Of a DNA stretch of 7,409 nt, positions 1 through 5,847 are shown piece by piece. Under the pieces are notes generated by a model. It was not told where the DNA came from, ran no database searches, and saw only the letters and a list, made by a program, of their open reading frames with translations. Position 1 is the first letter of the stretch, and each line of letters starts with the position of its first letter. The stretch is taken from contig CAIUWU010000109.1 of assembly GCA_903902945.1 (NCBI GenBank), positions 1-7,409 on the forward strand. Direction: 5' to 3'. The translations under genes and the position numbers were made by a program. The stretch comes from an uncultured Pseudomonadota bacterium (GTDB taxonomy: Bacteria; Pseudomonadota; Gammaproteobacteria; Methylococcales; Methylomonadaceae).

Positions 1-292
1 CTTCATCCTGGGCCTGGGCATAGCCATAAGCGCTGCTGGACTGGAACCAGGGGATGAAACCCAGAATGAATGGGGTTGGCGGTTCGGCATCGGCAACAAA
101 GCTGGATTCCTGATTCATGATTGCCATCTGGGTTTCGATCGGTAGGCCCCAGCGCTGGCTGGCGGTTTTGCTTGCCGCATACCAGTCATCTTTTTCTGCA
201 AAGATCTGGCAAACGTTGTCGGTTTGTCTGGGTGGCGTGGTTGTGCAGGCCACCAAAAACAAGCAACTGATTATTACGCCGCAACGAAGCAT
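1..292 (-). CDS. Lipoprotein with lytic-transglycosylase-like domain (partial, C-terminus outside window)
   Basis: The first 97 residues are visible; the gene runs off the left edge with no stop. The N-terminus is a short hydrophobic lipoprotein signal with a lipobox L13-V14-A15-C16, so Cys16 is the likely lipidated residue and the protein is probably membrane-anchored in the periplasm. Then come the segment CQIFAEKDDWY (28-38), RWGLP (47-51) and the stretch MAIMNQESSF (56-65), followed by GFIPW (78-82) and SSSAYGYAQA (85-94). The pattern M-A-I-x-x-Q-E-S-S-F resembles the catalytic-Glu region of Slt-type lytic transglycosylases, with E62 as the candidate acid, and the later AYGYAQ matches the second conserved block. 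Such enzymes cleave peptidoglycan glycan strands; activity here is inferred from family likeness. It lies 33 bases after the TrpD2-like gene, probably in the same transcript. The ATG is preceded by only a weak GGGAA-type site. I do not recognise a gene name. Confidence 0.75.
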   Translation of the reverse strand, partial: MLRCGVIISCLFLVACTTTPPRQTDNVCQIFAEKDDWYAASKTASQRWGLPIETQMAIMNQESSFVADAEPPTPFILGFIPWFQSSSAYGYAQAQDE

Positions 293-325
293 GACATTCC
301 CGTCAGTGGTCAGCGTTTATTCCAG

Positions 326-1327
326 TCAGTTAAACCGGGCGCGATTGCGCTTATGCCAAAACGCTGCAGCTAACTGATGTGCTTCAGTCTGGCTGCTGGC
401 TTTACCCAGCAAGTGCAAGGCAATTGCCGCAGTAGCAATAATGGTTGCTTCTGCAAATTCATCTTCCTGTTCTCCTTTCCAGATTGCCGGGAGTAATTGC
501 GGGTCGAGTTGCTCCGCTTTCATGTGGCGGCGACTGAATAAAGCCGGCCAGATTTCATCCTGCAGTTCACCGTTGTGAACGCTTTGTACTAGGCATTCCA
601 CATCGGGATTGCGTTCGGTTTCGCCCCCCTCGCCTTTTAATACCGCCATATGAGGTTGACCGAGGATTAGTGCAGCGTTTTGATGTACTTGGCGATAACT
701 AGGATGAAAAATGCCTTGGATACTGTGTGTTGCATTGAACGGATTTAACAGTCTGACCAGGGTGTGTACCGGCGAGCGTAGACCCATCACGGGACGCAGA
801 TTGATCATGTCGAACAATGCCGGACAGATGTGTTGCAGCGAGAGATAGCTGAAATGCTGGCTGGCCAGTTGTTGTTCGGCTTCGGCAATCGACTGGGCTG
901 GCGTAATCCCTAGTGCTTGCAATGCTGTTTCTGTGTACAGGCGTCCTTCGGTATGGCCACCGGCACCGTGCATGAAAACCCGGATGCCATTTTCGGCCAG
1001 TAATAAGGTGGATAGTAAAAACCAGGGTAAATGCCGGCGTTTGCCCGCATAAGAAGACCAGTCGAGGTCGGCGCCGGGTAAGCGCGCCGAACAGTCTATG
1101 CTGTCTCTGGTGGCTTGGACAAAGCCGGCCAGTTCTTCGCGGGTTTCTTCTTTAATGCGTACCAGCATCAAGAAAGCGCCCAGCTGTATTGGCTGAACCT
1201 GGCCGGCGAGAATCATGCTCATCGCCCGGTAAGCTTCATCCTGAGTTAGATCGCGGGCACCTTTTTTTCCTTTGCCGAGGATTTTGATGAATTCGGCAAA
1301 TGGATGTTCTGCGGTGGTTAAGCTCAT
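326..1327 (-). CDS. TrpD2/YbiB-family protein (anthranilate phosphoribosyltransferase-like fold)
   Basis: 333 residues, complete. The N-terminal helical part (about 9-75, with LTQDEAYRAMSMIL and QLGAFLMLVRIKEET) is the usual TrpD/NP-II nucleoside phosphorylase N-domain. The later blocks correspond to TrpD motifs but are altered: the GTGGD phosphate loop is missing, its place taken by DWSSYAGKRRHLPWFLLS (88-106). The KHGNR motif appears as MHGAGGHTEGRLY (119-131), and the metal region as KGEGGETERNPD (231-242). This pattern fits the TrpD2 group typified by E. coli YbiB, a nucleic-acid-binding homologue without shown tryptophan-pathway activity, often annotated 'glycosyl transferase family protein'. 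A role in tryptophan synthesis is therefore unlikely; DNA or RNA binding is inferred from the family. Its ATG overlaps the stop of the heme O synthase gene by four bases (1324-1327) and has no clear Shine-Dalgarno, suggesting translational coupling. Confidence 0.85.
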   Translation of the reverse strand: MSLTTAEHPFAEFIKILGKGKKGARDLTQDEAYRAMSMILAGQVQPIQLGAFLMLVRIKEETREELAGFVQATRDSIDCSARLPGADLDWSSYAGKRRHLPWFLLSTLLLAENGIRVFMHGAGGHTEGRLYTETALQALGITPAQSIAEAEQQLASQHFSYLSLQHICPALFDMINLRPVMGLRSPVHTLVRLLNPFNATHSIQGIFHPSYRQVHQNAALILGQPHMAVLKGEGGETERNPDVECLVQSVHNGELQDEIWPALFSRRHMKAEQLDPQLLPAIWKGEQEDEFAEATIIATAAIALHLLGKASSQTEAHQLAAAFWHKRNRARFN

Positions 1328-2214
1328 GGCAATGTCAGTGTGAAGTAATGATCGATCAGTAATGCAGCAAAAATCAGCATCAGATAAATAATGGAATAAG
1401 CAAAGGTATGCATGGCGGTTTTGTTATCTTTTTTACGCATCATCTGGATGGCGTAATAGAGAAAACCCAGGCCCAGTAAAACCGCCGCCAGCAGATAAAT
1501 CAATCCACTCATGCCGGTCAGGTATGGCAGCAGGGTCGAAATCAGCAGCAGAATGGTGTACAGCAAAATTTGCAGACGGGTGAATTCGACCCCGTGCGTG
1601 ACCGGTAGCATGGGAATCGCCACTTTGGCGTATTCATCGCGCCGCGCAATCGCCAATGCCCAGAAATGCGGTGGTGTCCAGACGAAAATAATCAGAAACA
1701 GCAGTAAAGCATGCGGATGCGCTTCACCGGTTATTGCGGCCCAGCCCAGAACAGGCGGGGCGGCGCCTGCTGCGCCACCGATGACGATATTTTGCGGTGT
1801 CATTTTTTTGAGGTATACGGTGTATATCACCGCATAACCGATTAACGATAAAAAAGTCAGAAAAGCGGTGAGCAGATTGACTTTTAAAGTCAGCATAGTC
1901 ATGGCGATGGCGCCGAGGACTGCTGCAAAGGTAATCACGCTGCGTGAGCTTAAGTCGCCTTTGGGTAAGGGGCGATGTTTGGTGCGAGCCATTTCGGCAT
2001 CGGCTTTCTGATCGATAAAATGATTGATTGCGGCAGCCGATGATGCAGCCAAGGCGATACCAATAGTGCCAAACAGCAGCTTATCTAATGGCGGCATACC
2101 GGGTACCGACAGCAACATGCCGACTACGGCGGTAAACACAATCAGTGCAACCACGCGTGGTTTACAGAGTTGCAGGTAATTTTTCCAGGAAAGTGTCGGG
2201 CTTTTATCGGTCAT
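1324..2214 (-). CDS. cyoE: Protoheme IX farnesyltransferase (heme O synthase)
   Basis: 296 residues when started at ATG 2214 (MTDKSPTLSW). It transfers a farnesyl group from farnesyl diphosphate to heme B, giving heme O for heme-copper terminal oxidases; also named ctaB. It is an integral membrane UbiA-family prenyltransferase with about nine hydrophobic segments. Visible motifs: LCKPRVVALIVFTAVVGM (16-33), the prenyl-diphosphate/Mg site N64-H-F-I-D68-Q-K-A-D72 followed by MARTKHRPLP (75-84), YLKKMTPQNIVIGGAAGAAPP (134-154) and WTPPHFWALAIARRDEY (179-195). A longer frame exists from a GTG at 2286, but it adds 24 residues without family likeness and would overlap the divergent peptidase frame, so I prefer 2214. 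No strong Shine-Dalgarno precedes either start. No oxidase subunit genes lie in the window, so which oxidase it serves is not visible. Confidence 0.95.
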   Translation of the reverse strand: MTDKSPTLSWKNYLQLCKPRVVALIVFTAVVGMLLSVPGMPPLDKLLFGTIGIALAASSAAAINHFIDQKADAEMARTKHRPLPKGDLSSRSVITFAAVLGAIAMTMLTLKVNLLTAFLTFLSLIGYAVIYTVYLKKMTPQNIVIGGAAGAAPPVLGWAAITGEAHPHALLLFLIIFVWTPPHFWALAIARRDEYAKVAIPMLPVTHGVEFTRLQILLYTILLLISTLLPYLTGMSGLIYLLAAVLLGLGFLYYAIQMMRKKDNKTAMHTFAYSIIYLMLIFAALLIDHYFTLTLP

Positions 2215-2318
2215 TCGGATCTGAATAGTTTCGACTTCTTTAAACATATAGAATAACAGTGAACCTTTGATTATTAAAATTGTCACCGCGGTTCAGTTTT
2301 TCAAGTAGCGAGGGATAT
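2215..2318. promoter_or_regulatory. Divergent intergenic region between cyoE and the M16 peptidase operon
   Basis: This 104-base A/T-rich stretch must carry promoters for both the leftward cyoE set and the rightward peptidase operon. On the plus strand TAGAAT (2249-2254) matches the -10 consensus in five of six positions, but a good -35 is lacking 16-18 bases upstream. I see no convincing promoter pair on the minus strand. The rightward gene has a clear ribosome-binding site GAGGG (2310-2314). Assignment of individual promoter boxes is tentative. Confidence 0.3.
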
Positions 2319-3689
2319 ATGAAACACAAGCTAGCATTAATGATGCTGCTTTGCCCGGTGTTGTCGGCGCATGCCGGTGCGGGCAAGGTTTTTGAACACA
2401 AGTTTGCCAATGGTCTGAAGCTGTTGGTGAAGGAAGATCATCGTTCTCCGGTGGTTGTATCGCAAGTTTGGTACAAGGTCGGAGCCAGTTATGAGCCGGG
2501 TGGTTTAACCGGGATTTCTCACATGCTTGAACATATGATGTTTAAGGGTACCAAGCAATATCCGGCCGGAGAGTTTTCGAGAATTATTGCCGAAAACGGT
2601 GGGCAGGAAAATGCCTTTACCGGTAGTGATTACACGGCCTATTTTCAGACTTTGGAGAAGTCGCGTCTGGAAATCAGCTTCAAACTGGAAGCCGATCGGA
2701 TGCGTAATCTCGATTTGAAAGCCGAAGAATTGGAAAAAGAATTACAAGTGGTTACTGAAGAACGGCGGATGCGGACCGAAGATCAGCCCAGGGCCAAGAC
2801 TCAGGAACAGTTCAATGCCGTGGCCTTTACCAATAGTCCGTATAAAAATCCCGTGATTGGCTGGCCTGATGATATTGCCAACTATAAAGTTGAAGATTTA
2901 CAGGCTTGGTATCAAAAGTGGTATGCGCCTAATAACGCGACATTGGTGGTGGTAGGCGATGTCGATAGTCAGCAGGTTGTAAAGCTGGCAGAGCAATATT
3001 TTGCTGGTTTGCAACCCAGTGATATCAAGCCTGTCAAGCCACAGTTGGAGGCGCCGCAAGTGGGTGGGCGGAAACTGGTTGTGAAGGCTCCGGCCAAGCT
3101 TCCTTATTTGATGATGGGATATAAGGTGCCGGTTCTGCATACCGCAAATCCCGAGTGGGAGGCTTATGCGTTGGAGGTGTTGACGGCGATTCTCGATGGT
3201 GGCAATAGTTCCCGTTTGTCGTCGCGCCTGGTCAGGGGGAAGCAGGTTGCCGTTTCGGCAGGTGCGGCCTATGACTTTGGTTCGCGATTATCGGAATTGC
3301 TGCTTTTAGAAGCAACGCCGGCAGAAGGTAGGACGGCAATAGATATGGAATATGCGCTGAAAGAGGAAGTGCTGCAGTTGAAGGCGGAGCTAGTGAGTGA
3401 TGAGGAATTGAAGCGTGTGAAGGCGCAAGTGCTGGCGCATGATATTTATCAGAAGGATTCCAATTTTTATCAGGCTATGGAATTAGGGATGTTGGAAACC
3501 AATGGTATTGGCTGGCAAAAAGCCGATCAATATGTGGACCGGATAAATCAGGTGACTGCCGAGCAGGTGCGCCAAGTGGCACGTAAATACCTGACTGAAG
3601 ATAATCTGACAGTTGCTTATCTTGATCCACAGCCTATTAACGAAACAGCCAAAGCCGTCAAGCACATAGGAGGTCATCATGCGTTTTAA
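2319..3689 (+). CDS. Exported M16B zinc metallopeptidase, catalytic-type subunit
   Basis: 456 residues from ATG 2319, chosen because GAGGG lies four bases upstream and the protein then begins with a clean signal peptide (MKHKLALMMLLCPVLSAHA, probable cleavage after Ala19). The alternative TTG at 2280 would bury that signal. The N-terminal peptidase half carries the inverted zinc motif H68-M-L-E71-H72, and the third ligand is E148 in VVTEERR, 76 residues after H72 as in mitochondrial processing peptidase beta. E71 is the catalytic base. The C-terminal half (about 250-440) has the second M16 repeat with GGNSSRLSSRLVR (294-306). The substrate-binding Arg/Tyr pair is incomplete: R306 is present but Ser313 stands where Tyr is expected. 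It probably degrades peptides in the periplasm, with the next protein as partner. The stop overlaps the next gene by 11 bases. Confidence 0.92.
   Translation: MKHKLALMMLLCPVLSAHAGAGKVFEHKFANGLKLLVKEDHRSPVVVSQVWYKVGASYEPGGLTGISHMLEHMMFKGTKQYPAGEFSRIIAENGGQENAFTGSDYTAYFQTLEKSRLEISFKLEADRMRNLDLKAEELEKELQVVTEERRMRTEDQPRAKTQEQFNAVAFTNSPYKNPVIGWPDDIANYKVEDLQAWYQKWYAPNNATLVVVGDVDSQQVVKLAEQYFAGLQPSDIKPVKPQLEAPQVGGRKLVVKAPAKLPYLMMGYKVPVLHTANPEWEAYALEVLTAILDGGNSSRLSSRLVRGKQVAVSAGAAYDFGSRLSELLLLEATPAEGRTAIDMEYALKEEVLQLKAELVSDEELKRVKAQVLAHDIYQKDSNFYQAMELGMLETNGIGWQKADQYVDRINQVTAEQVRQVARKYLTEDNLTVAYLDPQPINETAKAVKHIGGHHAF
3668..3674 (+). promoter_or_regulatory. Shine-Dalgarno AGGAGGT of the second M16 gene, inside the first
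   Basis: AGGAGGT is four bases ahead of ATG 3679 and lies within the last codons of the upstream M16 gene, whose TAA is at 3687-3689. The arrangement fixes the second start and fits coupled, near-equal synthesis of the two partner subunits. Confidence 0.85.
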
Positions 3690-4971
3690 ACTATTGGCAA
3701 TATGGTTATTACTGGTAGCTCAGAGCAGTTTTGCCACGGCCAAAATAGAGCATTGGCAGACAGCACAAGGAAGTCGAGTGTATTTCGTCAATACACCGGC
3801 GCTGCCCATGGTGGATGTGCGAGTTGCCTTTGATGCGGGTAGTGCGCGTGATGGTGCACGACTTGGATTGGCTGCTTTAACGTCGGCCATGCTGGAGAAC
3901 GGTGCTGGTGACTGGGATGCTGATGAGGTGGCACGGCGTTTTGAATCTGTTGGCGCAACGTTTGCAAACGGTGTGTCAAAGGATATGGCTTGGTTATCGC
4001 TACGCAGTTTGGTTGAGCCAGCTTTGCTGGACGCTGCGTTAGCAACTTATCAAACAGTGCTGACCAAGCCCAGGTTTGCTGAAGATGATTTTCAGCGTGA
4101 AAAAAGCCGGGCCTTAGCGGGTTTGAAGCATCGTGAGGAGTCCCCGGCAGCGATTGCTTCGATTGCCTTTCAAAAGGCGCTTTATCACGATCATCCTTAT
4201 GCGCATCCTGAAGATGGGTTTGTGGAAACTGTGGCCGGATTGCAGGTGGCAGATTTGAAGACGTTTTATCAGCAATACTACGTGGCAGCGAATGCGGTTG
4301 TCGTGGTGGTTGGTGATATCAGTCGACAGCAGGCTGAAAAAATCGTCGCTACATTGATGGCTGGTTTGTCGACAGGTCAAAAGCCACAGGAGATTCCGGT
4401 GGTCGAGATTCCGGTTAAAGCAACTAAACAGCAGATCAATTTTCCTTCCACGCAGACCCATATTCTGATGGGTATGCCCGGAACTTACCGAAAGGACCCT
4501 GATTATTTTGCTTTGTATGTAGGTAATCATATTTTGGGTGGTGGTAGTCTGGTGTCAAAGCTGTTTGATGAGGTGCGGGAAAAACGTGGACTTGCATATA
4601 CTGCATCGAGTCAGTTTGCGCCATTGTTCCGTAATGGGCCATTTACTATTGGTTTGCAGACTCGTAATGATCAGGCGGATAAAGCTTTGTCGGTGACAGT
4701 TGCCACAGTGGAGGACTTTATAAATAACGGGCCTACCGAGGCAGAATTGAATGCTGCCAAACAGAATATTGTCGGTGGATTTGCTATGCGCGTAGATACG
4801 AATAGTAAGTTACTTGAGTATGTGACGATGATTGGGATTTACCAGCAGCCGCTCGATTATCTGGAGGTTTTTCAGAACAAGATTCAGGAGGTGTCTCTGG
4901 CTCAAGTAAAAGAGGTCTTTAAGCGTCGGATAAAGCCAGAATGGATGCAAACCGTTATGGTGGGTGGTTAG
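3679..4971 (+). CDS. Exported M16 peptidase-like protein without zinc site (partner subunit)
   Basis: 430 residues with an N-terminal signal peptide (MRFKLLAIWLLLVAQSSFA, probable cleavage near Ala19). Overall M16B two-repeat fold, but the zinc motif is degenerate: aligning on M-L-E, the HxxEH of active members reads A70-M-L-E73-N74, so both His ligands are absent. The C-terminal half is well conserved: GNHILGGGSLVSKLFDEVR (282-300) and EKRGLAYTASS (301-311), with R300 and Y307 spaced by seven residues exactly as the substrate-binding Arg/Tyr pair of processing peptidases. It is therefore the non-catalytic, substrate-holding half of a probable heterodimer with the product of the preceding gene, comparable to the alpha/beta subunits of mitochondrial processing peptidase and to paired M16 proteins in other Gram-negatives. 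The heterodimer is inferred from complementary motifs and the 11-base gene overlap. Confidence 0.9.
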   Translation: MRFKLLAIWLLLVAQSSFATAKIEHWQTAQGSRVYFVNTPALPMVDVRVAFDAGSARDGARLGLAALTSAMLENGAGDWDADEVARRFESVGATFANGVSKDMAWLSLRSLVEPALLDAALATYQTVLTKPRFAEDDFQREKSRALAGLKHREESPAAIASIAFQKALYHDHPYAHPEDGFVETVAGLQVADLKTFYQQYYVAANAVVVVVGDISRQQAEKIVATLMAGLSTGQKPQEIPVVEIPVKATKQQINFPSTQTHILMGMPGTYRKDPDYFALYVGNHILGGGSLVSKLFDEVREKRGLAYTASSQFAPLFRNGPFTIGLQTRNDQADKALSVTVATVEDFINNGPTEAELNAAKQNIVGGFAMRVDTNSKLLEYVTMIGIYQQPLDYLEVFQNKIQEVSLAQVKEVFKRRIKPEWMQTVMVGG

Positions 4972-4976
4972 ATGCT

Positions 4977-5534
4977 GTGATCAATAAAATTCGTATTATC
5001 GGTGGGCAATGGCGTAGTCGCTTGATTAGCTTTGAAGATGCGCCAGGGTTAAGGCCGACGCCTGGGCGGTTGAGAGAGACCTTATTTAACTGGTTGCAGC
5101 ATGATGTGGTAGGTAGTGAGTGTCTGGATTTGTTTGCCGGTAGTGGCGCTCTGGGGTTTGAAGCCGCATCGCGTGGAGCGGCGAGGGTTGTTCAAGTTGA
5201 ATTAAATAGCAGAGTCTGTGCTTGTCTCGGTGGTAATCGTGATGTGCTAAATGCGTCGCAGATCAAGGTGGTCAATCAGAATGTTGAGAGTTATCTGAAT
5301 GGTCTGTGTGGTGAGAAATTTGACTTGGTTTTTATGGATCCTCCGTTTGGTAAGGCATATGTTGAAAAGACTTGTCAGCAATTAGAAATGACAGGTTGTT
5401 TGTCGGAATACGCCAAAATCTATATCGAGGCGGAAAAAAGTCTGGAGTTGCAAGATGTCCCTATTGATTGGGCTTTGTTGAAAAGTAGCAAGGCAGGTGA
5501 TGTGGTTTGTTATTTGTATCAACGCAAGTCTTGA
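4977..5534 (+). CDS. rsmD: 16S rRNA (guanine(966)-N(2))-methyltransferase RsmD
   Basis: 185 residues from GTG 4977, five bases after the stop of the M16 gene. The enzyme uses S-adenosylmethionine to methylate N2 of G966 in the small-subunit rRNA during ribosome assembly in the cytoplasm. Family landmarks are all present: KIRIIGGQWRSR (4-15), RPTPGRLRETLFNWL (26-40), the SAM-binding loop DLFAGSGALGFEAASRGA (51-68), the acidic VELN (74-77) and the catalytic DPPF (121-124). An in-frame ATG at 4941 would add 12 residues (MDANRYGGWLDA) that do not resemble the family and would overlap the peptidase gene by 31 bases. The GTG has GGTGG (4963-4967) nine bases upstream. The ATG at 4972 is out of frame and hits a stop after two codons. 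Family neighbours often include coaD downstream; here the pmo operon follows. Confidence 0.93.
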   Translation: MINKIRIIGGQWRSRLISFEDAPGLRPTPGRLRETLFNWLQHDVVGSECLDLFAGSGALGFEAASRGAARVVQVELNSRVCACLGGNRDVLNASQIKVVNQNVESYLNGLCGEKFDLVFMDPPFGKAYVEKTCQQLEMTGCLSEYAKIYIEAEKSLELQDVPIDWALLKSSKAGDVVCYLYQRKS

Positions 5535-5544
5535 ATGAGGTTTC

Positions 5545-5581
5545 AGGCTGCTCAGAGGCGGACAAAGTGTCAGAGCGGCCT
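5545..5581 (+). terminator. Nested hairpin after rsmD, possible weak terminator
   Basis: AGGCTGCTC (5545-5553) pairs with GAGCGGCCT (5573-5581), nine base pairs with one G-U wobble. Inside the loop a second hairpin GACA (5561-5564)/TGTC (5568-5571) can form. It begins 11 bases after the rsmD stop, where a terminator is expected, but no T-run follows, so it may instead protect or process the transcript end. Confidence 0.4.
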
Positions 5582-5607
5582 TAATAAAGGCTCATCAGAT
5601 TGGGCGC

Positions 5608-5628
5608 TTTTGATGATTGGCATCAAAA
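5608..5628. repeat. Perfect inverted repeat TTTTGATG-N5-CATCAAAA
   Basis: Eight-base arms (5608-5615 and 5621-5628) surround the spacer ATTGG. The hairpin is A/T-rich and is not followed by a T-run, so it is a poor intrinsic terminator on either strand. It could be a protein-binding dyad, about 75 bases upstream of the pmo -35 box, or a second part of the rsmD 3' end. The structure is directly visible; the role is inferred. Confidence 0.45.
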
Positions 5629-5696
5629 ATGCTTGTGAATTTTGAAGAGAATGAAGCTGTAATTTGAGAATAAGTCTATCGGATAAAAAACGTAAA

Positions 5697-5708
5697 TTGT
5701 CTTGACAA
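5697..5708. promoter_or_regulatory. Palindrome TTGTC-TT-GACAA overlapping the pmo -35 box
   Basis: Five-base perfect arms (5697-5701, 5704-5708) around TT, covering the whole -35 hexamer. Position suggests a possible operator, but a TTGACA box preceded by TTGTC yields this symmetry with few extra matches, so chance is possible. Confidence 0.3.
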
Positions 5709-5729
5709 GGTTTTTCGAACTGGTAGACT
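5702..5729 (+). promoter_or_regulatory. Sigma70-type promoter of the pmoCAB operon
   Basis: A perfect -35 TTGACA (5702-5707) is followed after 16 bases by TAGACT (5724-5729), four of six matches to the -10 consensus. TGG at 5721-5723 gives an extended -10 (TGn). An A/T-rich stretch (about 5681-5698) just upstream resembles an UP element. Transcription would start near 5735-5737, giving a leader of about 110 bases before pmoC. The -35 box overlaps a palindrome described separately. This is the best promoter in the gene-free stretch; the start point is not measured. Confidence 0.7.
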
Positions 5730-5756
5730 GCGATCCGCTTCCAAGGAGGGTGGTGG

Positions 5757-5778
5757 TCTTACTCTGAATTGAGTAAGA
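5757..5778 (+). promoter_or_regulatory. Leader hairpin in the pmoC 5' untranslated region
   Basis: TCTTACTC (5757-5764) and GAGTAAGA (5771-5778) form a perfect eight-pair stem with the six-base loop TGAATT. It would lie about 20 bases from the predicted 5' end of the pmo mRNA, just after the purine-rich AAGGAGGG (5743-5750). No T-run follows, so it is not an intrinsic terminator. It may stabilise the mRNA 5' end or form part of a regulatory leader. Confidence 0.5.
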
Positions 5779-5797
5779 AGCTAACTAAGGACTATAA

Positions 5798-5845
5798 ATG
5801 AGCTCTCGAGTTAAATCGGGAATTTTACAATCTTTTAGGAGGTAG
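5798..5845 (+). CDS. Possible 15-residue leader peptide ahead of pmoC
   Basis: ATG 5798 is preceded by AAGGA (5787-5791) at a six-base spacing, a good ribosome-binding site. The frame encodes MSSRVKSGILQSFRR and ends at TAG 5843-5845, two bases before the pmoC ATG. Its last two sense codons, AGG AGG, are the Shine-Dalgarno of pmoC, and the stop shares its T with the end of that motif. Ribosomes finishing this frame would sit on the pmoC start site, so translation of the two could be coupled or mutually limiting. The AGG codons are normally rare Arg codons and may cause pausing. No homologue is known to me and a frame this short can arise by chance, so translation is unproven; the correctly spaced ribosome-binding site is the main support. 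Confidence 0.4.
   Translation: MSSRVKSGILQSFRR
5837..5843 (+). promoter_or_regulatory. Shine-Dalgarno AGGAGGT of pmoC
   Basis: Perfect anti-16S complement four bases ahead of ATG 5848, fixing the pmoC start. It sits at the end of a short A/T-rich segment (5821-5844) nearly repeated ahead of pmoA (6689-6710), and overlaps the last codons of the possible leader peptide. Confidence 0.85.
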
Positions 5846-5847
5846 AA

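Noticed and set aside
117..377. 86-codon plus-strand open frame
   Set aside because: It lies opposite the lipoprotein and TrpD2-like genes, has no ribosome-binding site of note and shows no family likeness.
2215..2286. Longer cyoE start at GTG 2286
   Set aside because: The 24 extra residues do not resemble heme O synthases and would overlap the upstream frame of the divergent peptidase gene; ATG 2214 gives the usual length.
2280..2318. Longer M16 peptidase start at TTG 2280
   Set aside because: It would place 13 polar residues before a clean signal peptide; ATG 2319 has a GAGGG site.
4114..4530. 138-codon minus-strand open frame
   Set aside because: Antisense shadow inside a well-supported peptidase gene, rich in His/Arg as expected of reverse-frame reading.
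4941..4976. rsmD start at ATG 4941
   Set aside because: It overlaps the peptidase gene by 31 bases and adds residues foreign to RsmD; GTG 4977 matches the family N-terminus.
5750..5767. GTG-initiated mini-frames in the pmo leader
   Set aside because: Only four or five codons long, with the Shine-Dalgarno-like AAGGAGG too close to the start.
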